A DNA stretch of 64,000 bases, from the NCBI GenBank assembly GCA_020073605.1, contig JAIQEW010000010.1, forward strand, positions 53,234-117,233, read 5' to 3'. A program made the translations under genes and the position numbers. The stretch's first letter is position 1. Every line of letters begins with the position of its first letter. Below are positions 57,780-64,000 of this stretch, one piece after another. The notes beneath the pieces are model-generated. The model searched no databases, had not been told where the DNA came from, and saw only the letters and a program-made list of their open reading frames with translations. The stretch comes from Terriglobia bacterium. GTDB taxonomy: Bacteria > Acidobacteriota > Terriglobia > Acidiferrales > UBA7541.

Positions 57780-59672
57780 ATGTACATCTCCCAATTCAGG
57801 ATCGGCAATTACAAGAGTTTCGACGAGACGGCGCCGCTTGAGCTCAAGCCGGGCTTCAACATCATTACGGGCCAAAACAATGCCGGCAAGACGGCTTTGA
57901 CTGAAGCCTTGAGTCTTTCGTTTCCGGGAAATCCTCACCGGAGCCTGAAAACTGTCCCAGCGCCGGATATCGCCCCAAATCGAGTTTCGTGGGTCGATAT
58001 CGACTTCACCGTTAGCCGGGACGAGCTTTTCGAGCTCCTCTTGTCTGGTTCGAGGACGTATCTAGTCGCGACCCCTGCCAGCGATGATCCCATAGCTCAG
58101 GGCGCAGGCTTCCCTAACAGCGCGCAAGGGCCGACTGGATTCATTAATGCAATATTTGGAAACGAGACGTTTACGTTCTCTTTGCGGCAGGAGAATCAGG
58201 AGAACCAGGCTGGAAACCTAAGGGCTCGGAAAATACCCAGTTTCGGACTGTATCGAGTGATGCCCCTGCCTGCCGGGCAGCCCCGCTCGTTCTTCCTGTT
58301 CGAAGTCAAAGGCGACAGATCATTGGTCCATAAGGGAAACACGTCCAGTCAGGACGATGCGGAGATTGGGGCCGTCGTCGGACAAATGCTTCGCTCACAC
58401 ATCTACCGGTTTTCCGCGGAGAGGTTCAATCTTGGGAGCCACCAGTTTGGCCAAGGTACCACGCTCCTTCCCAACGCGGCGAATCTGCCCGAGGTACTGA
58501 ACGCCCTGCAAGCCAATGTCTCGAAATTCGAGAGGCTGAATCAGCTTGTAACCGAGGTCCTTCCACAGGTGAGAAAGGTATCGGTTCGGCCATCCCCTAA
58601 GGGGGGCAATGTGGTCGAGGCGCTTGTGTGGACAATCCCGCCGGAATCAGAACGAGTTGACCTAGCTCGCCCGCTCTCGGAATGTGGTACGGGCATAGGA
58701 CAGGTACTGGCGATCCTCTACGTGGCTCTGACTGCGGTTCGGCCACAGATTGTGATTATCGATGAGCCTCAGAGCTTCCTACATCCCGGGGCGATACGAA
58801 AACTAATTGAGGTCCTAAAGATGAATTCGAAGCATCAGTTCATCATCGCAACGCATTCGCCAACCGTCATTGCGTCTGCAAATCCGGCCACGATTTCATT
58901 GCTGAAGTTCGACTCGGGCGAAAGCAAGATCGAGCGCATTGGCGTAAATGAGACAAAGGCGATGGCCAAGTTTCTCAACGAGATCGGTGCTCGGCTGTCG
59001 GATGTTTTCGGGGCGGATAGCGTGCTTTGGGTGGAGGGAGCAACAGAGGAATTGTGCTTCCCATTGATGCTAGAGAAGATCGCGGGGAGGTCCCTCATGG
59101 GTACCACGCTCCTTGGCGTGCGTCAGGTGGGCGATCTCGAAGGACGCGATGCCGAGAGAGTCTTCGACATTTATTCGCGCTTGTCTAGTGGCAGCAGCCT
59201 GTTGCCGCCCGCTATCGGTTTTCTATTCGATGCCGAATGCAGGACGATGGGTCAACTAGACGATCTGAGGCGGCGAAGCCGAAACCGAGTGAATTTCCTG
59301 CCCAGAAGAATGTTGGAGAATTACCTCCTTGTACCCGATGCAATCGCAGCCGTGATTAACGGTGCGGACAGCTCTCGCGCGAACCCAGTGACGATTGGGG
59401 AAGTCGAGCAGTTCATTGAGACGAAGCGCGGCGACCCTAGGTACCTTTGCCCCGCGGAGCAGCCCAAGGACGGTGATTGGATCTCTCGGATTGACGGGGC
59501 TAAGGTTTTGAAGGAGATGTTCGCCTCGCTTACCGAAACGCGCGTTGCGTACCAAAAAACCGAACACTCGGTGGCGCTTGCCGAGTGGGCAATTGAGCAT
59601 AGGCCTGGGCTCCTAAAGGAGGTCGTGGACGCTCTGGTTAAGCTTCTGGACGCGGGACCACCGGAGAGATAG
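57780..59672 (+). CDS. AAA-family ATPase with OLD-type TOPRIM domain
   Basis: The 630-residue protein has an ABC/SMC-like ATPase head: MYISQFRIGNYKSF, Walker A GQNNAGKT (31-38), signature LSECGTGIGQVLAIL, Walker B IVIIDEPQSFLHP and H-loop ATHSPTVI. A C-terminal TOPRIM-like nuclease region follows, starting DSVLWVEGATEELCFPLML, as in OLD-family nucleases. OLD proteins act in phage defence or DNA repair. No GajB-type helicase or other partner lies beside it. Base composition is clearly less GC-rich than the surroundings, and it sits alone in large spacers, which suggests horizontal gain. A TTG 42 bp upstream is an alternative start. Confidence 0.82.
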   Translation: MYISQFRIGNYKSFDETAPLELKPGFNIITGQNNAGKTALTEALSLSFPGNPHRSLKTVPAPDIAPNRVSWVDIDFTVSRDELFELLLSGSRTYLVATPASDDPIAQGAGFPNSAQGPTGFINAIFGNETFTFSLRQENQENQAGNLRARKIPSFGLYRVMPLPAGQPRSFFLFEVKGDRSLVHKGNTSSQDDAEIGAVVGQMLRSHIYRFSAERFNLGSHQFGQGTTLLPNAANLPEVLNALQANVSKFERLNQLVTEVLPQVRKVSVRPSPKGGNVVEALVWTIPPESERVDLARPLSECGTGIGQVLAILYVALTAVRPQIVIIDEPQSFLHPGAIRKLIEVLKMNSKHQFIIATHSPTVIASANPATISLLKFDSGESKIERIGVNETKAMAKFLNEIGARLSDVFGADSVLWVEGATEELCFPLMLEKIAGRSLMGTTLLGVRQVGDLEGRDAERVFDIYSRLSSGSSLLPPAIGFLFDAECRTMGQLDDLRRRSRNRVNFLPRRMLENYLLVPDAIAAVINGADSSRANPVTIGEVEQFIETKRGDPRYLCPAEQPKDGDWISRIDGAKVLKEMFASLTETRVAYQKTEHSVALAEWAIEHRPGLLKEVVDALVKLLDAGPPER

Positions 59673-59769
59673 CCGGATCGCCCACGCCAAAGTCGAATTG
59701 CTATCAAACGTCCCCAGTCGCCGTACCTTAGAAAGCGGTCCCGACACTCGACAAACGCGAAATTGAGGG

Positions 59770-59795
59770 CCCGCCTTTACCGGGGTTTCGGCGGG
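59770..59795 (+). terminator. Possible GC hairpin after the ATPase gene
   Basis: CCCGCC (59770-59775) and GGCGGG (59790-59795) pair around a 14-nt loop, about 100 bp after the ATPase stop. No U-tract. Weak candidate terminator. Confidence 0.3.
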
Positions 59796-59955
59796 GGTGA
59801 GCGCGCGAAGGTACTGCTGCAATCGTCACACAGGCCCCTCCAGGCCTCCCGCCAGGGTTAGCTTCCTGCTATGCTTTTCGTTCGCGTGTTTGGGCGATTC
59901 GAAACGCAGCCGGGGCGCGGTCACGCTGCCGGGCAATCATAGGAGACACAAACGC

Positions 59956-61311
59956 ATGAGCGCGGAGCGCAAGCCGGAGTTCTTTGCAGGGAAGGGCATC
60001 AACGTCGGGATTATCGGATGCGGCTACGTCGGGCTGCCGCTCGCGCTGCGCTTTGCGGACGTGGGGCACCACGTCACCGGGTTCGACCTGGACCAGACCA
60101 AGGTCGATAAGCTCAACGCCAGCCAGTCGTACATCCAGCACATCCCCGCCGAAAAGATTCGCGAGCATGTGCAGGGAAAGCGCTTCTCCGCGACCTCGGA
60201 TTTCGCGAAGCTGCGCGACATGGACGCGGTGCTGATCTGCGTGCCCACTCCGCTCGACGAGCGGCGCGAGCCCGACCTCAGTTACGTCGAGAACACGGCG
60301 ATTGCGATTGCGCCGAATCTCCAGCGCAACCAGTTGATCGTGCTTGAGAGCACCACGTATCCCGGCACCACCGAAGAGCTGGTCCTGCCGATCCTCCAAA
60401 AAGGCGGCCTGCGCTGTCCGATCGATCCCGGCACGAGCGGCAAGGAGCCGGCAACCGACTTCTACCTCGCGTTTTCGCCCGAGCGCGAAGATCCCGGCAA
60501 CAAGAATTACGGCCTGGCGCAGATTCCGAAAGTGGTGGGCGGAATCAATCCGCAGAGCGGGCGCGCAGCCGCCGGCCTGTACGCGCAGATCGTTTCAAAA
60601 GTTGTGCCGGTCAGCTCGACGCGCGCGGCCGAGATGGTGAAGCTGCTCGAAAATATTTTCCGCTGTGTGAATATCGCGCTCGTGAACGAGCTGAAACAGC
60701 TCAGCCTGCGGATGGGCCTCGACATCTGGGAAGTGATCGACAGCGCCGCGACGAAGCCGTTCGGCTTCATGCCGTTTTATCCCGGGCCGGGGCTGGGCGG
60801 GCACTGCATCCCTGTCGATCCTTACTATTTGTCATGGAAGGCGCGCGAATACGATTTCGCCACGCGATTCATCGAGCTGGCCGGCGAAATCAATACGGAG
60901 ATGCCGTATCACGTGGTGAACGCAGTGGCGTCGGCGCTCAATGAACGGCAGAAGAGCATCAAGGGGTCGAGGATTCTGCTGCTGGGCGTTGCATATAAGA
61001 AGGATGTGGACGACCTGCGCGAGTCGCCGTCGCTGAAGCTGCTCGAGCTCCTGACGGAGCGCGGCGCGGTGCTCGACTACAACGATCCGTATTTCCCGGC
61101 GCTTCACAAGATGCGCCACTATGATTTCTCGAACAAGAAGTCGGTCGAGCTGAACCCGAAGACGCTCGGGAGCTACGATTGCGTCCTGATCGCGACCGAT
61201 CACACCCAGTACGACTACGATGCGATCGTCCGCGATTCGAAGCTGGTGGTGGATTCGCGCAACGCCACGCGTCGCGTGAAGCAGGGCCGCGAAAAGATCG
61301 TCGCCTGCTGA
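59956..61311 (+). CDS. Nucleotide-sugar dehydrogenase (UDP-HexNAc 6-dehydrogenase, WbpA/TviB-like)
   Basis: The 451-residue NAD-dependent dehydrogenase oxidises a UDP-N-acetyl-hexosamine to its uronate. Motifs are VGIIGCGYVGLPLALRFADVGH (NAD), CVPTPLDERREPDLSYV, LLENIFRCVNIALVNELK, the catalytic Cys in GPGLGGHCIPVDPYYLSWKA, and LLLGVAYKKDVDDLRESPSLKLLELL. The specificity belongs to the WbpA/TviB group rather than UDP-glucose dehydrogenase, judged from the GHCIPVDPYYL block. It likely works with the epimerase at 62862 in making a uronate for surface polysaccharide. The ATG follows AGGAGAC. Confidence 0.88.
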   Translation: MSAERKPEFFAGKGINVGIIGCGYVGLPLALRFADVGHHVTGFDLDQTKVDKLNASQSYIQHIPAEKIREHVQGKRFSATSDFAKLRDMDAVLICVPTPLDERREPDLSYVENTAIAIAPNLQRNQLIVLESTTYPGTTEELVLPILQKGGLRCPIDPGTSGKEPATDFYLAFSPEREDPGNKNYGLAQIPKVVGGINPQSGRAAAGLYAQIVSKVVPVSSTRAAEMVKLLENIFRCVNIALVNELKQLSLRMGLDIWEVIDSAATKPFGFMPFYPGPGLGGHCIPVDPYYLSWKAREYDFATRFIELAGEINTEMPYHVVNAVASALNERQKSIKGSRILLLGVAYKKDVDDLRESPSLKLLELLTERGAVLDYNDPYFPALHKMRHYDFSNKKSVELNPKTLGSYDCVLIATDHTQYDYDAIVRDSKLVVDSRNATRRVKQGREKIVAC

Positions 61312-61351
61312 AAATTACCCCGGAAAATCGGCGTGTTGACTCAAAGTGCGC

Positions 61352-61394
61352 ATAGGACTTTAGTCCTATTGGCCGGGGCGTACCCTAGTCCTAT
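61352..61394. repeat. AGTCCTAT octamer repeated three times upstream of PilZ gene
   Basis: ATAGGACT (61352-61359), TT, AGTCCTAT (61362-61369) form an 18-bp palindrome; a third half-site AGTCCTAT is at 61387-61394, 11 bp before the PilZ start codon. The arrangement looks like a dimer operator plus an extra half-site. Confidence 0.5.
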
Positions 61395-61404
61395 CGTGGA
61401 GCTT

Positions 61405-61785
61405 ATGGGCGCCCCCTCGACAGCGTCGAAGGAAAAGCAGCCCTTGCTGCTCGACCCCGGCCGGCGGCGGAGCATGCGCGTGCTCCTGAGCGTGCCGATC
61501 CAGGTCAACGGCAAGGACAAGGAAGCGCAGGATTTTGAAGAGGAAACGCGGACGCTCGTGGTCAACGCGCACGGCGCGCTGATTTCACTCGGCGCTCGCG
61601 TGGCCGCGGGCCAGCAGATCACCGTGGCCAACAAGTCCACGCGCAAGACTCTGGATTGCCGCATCGTCCATCTGGGGACGGCGTCTGCGGGGAAGATTCA
61701 GACGGGTATCGAATTCGTGATGCCGTGCCCGTCTTTCTGGCAAATCGATTTTCCGCCCGATGACTGGGTTGTGCCGGAAGATTAG
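61405..61785 (+). CDS. PilZ domain protein
   Basis: The 126-residue protein has one PilZ domain: an N-terminal RRRSMRVLLSVPIQV (R-x3-R c-di-GMP motif), then LVVNAHGALISLGARV and IVHLGTASAGKIQTGIEFVMP. The second signature (D/N-x-S-x2-G) reads N-A-H-G-A here, a frequent acidobacterial variant that may weaken or abolish c-di-GMP binding. It could link polysaccharide output to signalling. ATG 61405 follows GGAG; an upstream TTG frame is less likely. Confidence 0.82.
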   Translation: MGAPSTASKEKQPLLLDPGRRRSMRVLLSVPIQVNGKDKEAQDFEEETRTLVVNAHGALISLGARVAAGQQITVANKSTRKTLDCRIVHLGTASAGKIQTGIEFVMPCPSFWQIDFPPDDWVVPED

Positions 61786-61815
61786 TTCGTCCCGCCGCAA
61801 AATAAATCCCAAAAA

Positions 61816-62664
61816 CTACTTTGGCGCAGGGGTCAGCTCGGCGCGAAGCGAGCCGAAAGGGAGATCCGCCTGGATGAGGACGGGCGTGTGCGCGGCGTCG
61901 TTCGCGAGCCAGCCCACGAAGTGGATGGCGGAGATTTCCTTGTCGTGCTGGAAGACGCGCACCGAAATGCGCGAGGCGGAAAAGCTGCCGGCGTCTACTT
62001 TCACGGTCTGCGCGGGGCCGTCGCGCTGGGCGCGCATCTCGAAGATATCGTGGCCGTCGTACACCGGCGCGCGATACTCAGGCGTGCGCTGCCAATCGAC
62101 GCCGCGCAGCGCGTAGAGCGCGCCGAGCGGATCGCGCGTCCCCGGCCGCACCACGATGCTCGACCCCGGCGCGCGAGGCGTCTGCCCGGTGGGGACGAGA
62201 TGCAGCACCTGGTCGGAGATCTTGCCCAACTCATTGAGATGCGTTTCGTACTGTCGGCTTTCGAGCGCCGCGGCATCGGTGTAGGAATCGAATTGATCGT
62301 CCACGGCGAAAAGCGTGCGGACGGGACTGAGCGTGTGCGCGAGCGCGCGGAAGTGCCAGGTCTGCCAGCCGAAAAGGTCGCGGCGCTCGGGGACGCTTAG
62401 TTGCAGCGACGCGGCATTCGAGAACGCGGCCCACGAGACGCGGTACGTGAGCGTCTCGCCGGAGCGGAACGGCATCGGCGACTCTTTCGCGGCAGCGGGC
62501 GCGGAGGATTTCATTTTCCGCGGCTGGTGCGCGGGGGGCTGCGCGGCGCGCGCCGCAGTGAACACGGCGAGAAGCGCCGCGACCAATGCCGAGAGCACCA
62601 GACTTGCTTCAAAATGGTTTTTCGGTTTGGTCCGGATGAAATTCATCGCTATGCTCTCGACCAT
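61816..62664 (-). CDS. DUF3108 family exported protein
   Basis: The 282-residue protein has an export or anchor segment (LVLSALVAALLAVFTAARAAQ) and a DUF3108 beta-rich domain beginning PFRSGETLTYRVSWAAFSNAASLQLSV, with the late ISAIHFVGWLANDAAHTPVLIQADLPFGSLRAEL block. DUF3108 function is unknown, but such proteins are periplasmic and often near polysaccharide genes. ATG 62664 follows GGGAAG; ATG 62646 is an alternative. Convergent with the PilZ gene, 30 bp apart. Confidence 0.8.
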   Translation of the reverse strand: MVESIAMNFIRTKPKNHFEASLVLSALVAALLAVFTAARAAQPPAHQPRKMKSSAPAAAKESPMPFRSGETLTYRVSWAAFSNAASLQLSVPERRDLFGWQTWHFRALAHTLSPVRTLFAVDDQFDSYTDAAALESRQYETHLNELGKISDQVLHLVPTGQTPRAPGSSIVVRPGTRDPLGALYALRGVDWQRTPEYRAPVYDGHDIFEMRAQRDGPAQTVKVDAGSFSASRISVRVFQHDKEISAIHFVGWLANDAAHTPVLIQADLPFGSLRAELTPAPK

Positions 62665-62712
62665 TTTAGCTTCCCACAGGTTGCGGCCAGAACACAAATG
62701 CGCGGCCGGTTG

Positions 62713-62741
62713 TTGCCGGTGCGTAACGCGCCAGTTATAGT
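62713..62741 (+). promoter_or_regulatory. Sigma-70 promoter of the epimerase gene
   Basis: TTGCCG (62713-62718), a 17-bp spacer and TATAGT (62736-62741), about 115 bp before ATG 62862. Confidence 0.55.
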
Positions 62742-62861
62742 GAAGCGTACCTGAAAGACGCGAGGCAATCTCCAGCGCTTCGCGGGCATTCCATATCGAG
62801 GCTTCGTGCGAAATCGGGCTATGCCCGCGCCGCCTGATTGCGGCAGGGGAGGGATTCCAGA

Positions 62862-63803
62862 ATGCGCTACCTGGTGACAGGTGGTGCCGGCTTCATCGGC
62901 TCCAACATGGTGGATGAGCTCGTCCGGCGCGGCCACGACGTGGTCGTCCTCGATGACCTTTCGACCGGCAAGGAAGCAAACCTCGCGGACGTCCGCCAGA
63001 AAGTCGATTTTCGCCAGGGCAGCATCACCGATCTCGACACAGTGCAGGCGGCGTGCAAGGGGATGGACTACGTGATCCATCTCGCGGCGCGAACGTCGGT
63101 GCCGAAATCCGTGGTCGATCCGCTCGAGACGAACCGCGTGAATATCGATGGGTCGCTCAACGTGCTGGTGGCGGCGCGCGACGCGAAGGTGAAACGGGTC
63201 GTGTACGCGGCGTCGTCCTCGGCGTACGGGGAGACTCCGACACTGCCGAAAGTGGAGACGATGCCGTCTGAGCCGATTTCGCCATACGGCGTGACGAAAT
63301 ACGTGGGCGAACTCTACGCGCAGGTTTTCGGGCGCGTGTATGGACTCGAAAACGCGTCCGTGCGCTATTTCAATGTGTTCGGCCCGCGGCAGGACCCGAC
63401 GTCGCAATATTCCGGCGTGCTTTCGCGCTTCATGCTCGCGGTGATCGAAGGCCAGCCGCCCGTGATCTATGGCGATGGCGAGCAGTCGCGCGATTTCACC
63501 TACATCGACAACGTGGTGGACGAGACGCTGCGCGCGTGCGAGGCGAAGGGCGCTTCCGGGAAAGTGTTCAACGGCGGCACGGGCGTGCGCATCACGCTCA
63601 ATGAAGTTCTGAAGCTGCTCGAGAAGATCACCGGCAAGAAGATTCAGGCGAAGTACGATCCGCCGCGCACCGGCGACATCCTCCATTCGCAGGCCGACAT
63701 TTCACTCGCGACGAAAGTCCTCGGCTACAAGCCGCTCGTCCTCTTCGAAGAAGGTCTACATCGCACCTGGGATTGGTACAAGGACGCCTACGGCAAGAAG
63801 TGA
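62862..63803 (+). CDS. NAD-dependent UDP-sugar 4-epimerase (WbpP/GalE-like)
   Basis: The 313-residue extended SDR has YLVTGGAGFIGSNMVDELVRRGH, DDLSTG, HLAARTSVPKSVVDPLETN, the catalytic Ser in AASSSAYGETPTLP and Tyr-x3-Lys in SPYGVTKYVGE, and the NVFGPRQDPTSQYSGV loop found in UDP-GlcNAc 4-epimerases such as WbpP. It likely interconverts UDP-GlcNAc and UDP-GalNAc (or the uronates). The ATG follows GGGGAGGG. It forms a functional pair with the dehydrogenase at 59956, although two unrelated genes lie between them. Confidence 0.87.
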   Translation: MRYLVTGGAGFIGSNMVDELVRRGHDVVVLDDLSTGKEANLADVRQKVDFRQGSITDLDTVQAACKGMDYVIHLAARTSVPKSVVDPLETNRVNIDGSLNVLVAARDAKVKRVVYAASSSAYGETPTLPKVETMPSEPISPYGVTKYVGELYAQVFGRVYGLENASVRYFNVFGPRQDPTSQYSGVLSRFMLAVIEGQPPVIYGDGEQSRDFTYIDNVVDETLRACEAKGASGKVFNGGTGVRITLNEVLKLLEKITGKKIQAKYDPPRTGDILHSQADISLATKVLGYKPLVLFEEGLHRTWDWYKDAYGKK

Positions 63804-63822
63804 CGATCCGGCGAGGATCGTC
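63802..63822 (+). terminator. Hairpin overlapping the epimerase stop codon
   Basis: GACGATCC (63802-63809), loop GGCGA, GGATCGTC (63815-63822): a perfect 8-bp stem starting inside the TGA stop. It may terminate transcription or be part of the repeat that follows. No U-tract. Confidence 0.45.
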
Positions 63823-64000
63823 ATCGCGAGCGAGTCCGCCATGGCGGACGAGCCGAGGGATCTCTCCTTCCATGGGCCGTTGGAGAATCTCCCCCCTTAC
63901 AAACGAAAGGGTTGATTGGATAAGAGCGAAGGCTCCGTTTCGGACCCAGGTATTCTGTAGTTGGAAGACCAAGAACCCTGGGAAGGAAGAAGGAGCCTTC
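63823..64000. repeat. Inverted-repeat-rich intergenic sequence, possibly a REP/MITE-like element
   Basis: The tail holds a 16-bp perfect palindrome GTCCGCCATGGCGGAC (63834-63849). It also holds a 9-bp inverted repeat GAAGGCTCC (63930-63938) / GGAGCCTTC (63992-64000), with an inner ACCCAGG/CCCTGGG pair, cut by the window edge. No gene is seen. The text resembles short interspersed repeats of soil bacteria rather than coding DNA. Confidence 0.45.

Overview
The window is 64 kb of GC-rich bacterial chromosome. It carries one tRNA and about 57 protein-coding genes, with no rRNA, CRISPR array, integrase or recognisable transposase. The gene content fits a soil Acidobacteriota-like bacterium: a DUF3300/DUF2950 pair, PilZ, DUF6152 and DUF3108 proteins, an ACIII-like NrfD operon and a large exopolysaccharide locus. 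This is inferred from gene families only; no phylogenetic marker is present.

Layout. 1-4.65 kb: end of an alternative-complex-III/CISM-like respiratory operon (molybdopterin-type subunit, four-cluster Fe-S subunit, NrfD membrane subunit, ActD-like subunit). 4.69 kb: tRNA-Arg(TCG). 5-7.5 kb: DUF3300-DUF2950 envelope pair behind a CRP/FNR-like palindrome. 7.7-13.2 kb: Tat-exported carotenoid/stilbene-type oxygenase, GT39 membrane transferase, two tandem secreted paralogues. 13.2-17.1 kb: two DUF6644 membrane proteins, two DUF6152 proteins and two secreted 'GHWEG' proteins, a module repeated at 55.6-56.9 kb. 17.2-21.5 kb (minus strand): feruloyl-CoA synthase, a small secreted protein, and a UGSC-family selenoprotein whose reading frame crosses an in-frame TGA followed by a good bacterial SECIS hairpin. 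21.6-23.3 kb: Pit phosphate transporter with its DUF47 partner. 23.7-28.5 kb: hydrolase, unknown protein, and an aromatic-ring-cleavage operon (LigJ-like hydratase, 32-codon ORF, LigK-like aldolase, SnoaL-like protein, dehydrogenase).

28.6-54.2 kb is a complete Wzx/Wzy-type capsule or exopolysaccharide locus: PHP-type tyrosine phosphatase (minus strand), FecR-like protein, Wza-like exporter, Wzc-type tyrosine kinase, then sixteen closely packed plus-strand genes. These provide transaldolase, Gmd-like and Fcl-like enzymes, a heptose kinase (HddA) and a GmhB-GmhA fusion, which together suggest a GDP-(6-deoxy)-manno-heptose-derived sugar. The locus also has glycosyltransferases, methyltransferases, a WbaP-type initiating transferase, a flippase, and two polymerase/ligase-type proteins. 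54-64 kb: TPR protein, second DUF6152 module, a standalone OLD-like ATPase/TOPRIM gene, a UDP-HexNAc dehydrogenase and epimerase pair, PilZ and DUF3108 proteins, and an inverted-repeat-rich tail.

The clearest unusual feature is the selenoprotein at 19744-21468. A standard annotation would split it into two unrelated fragments.
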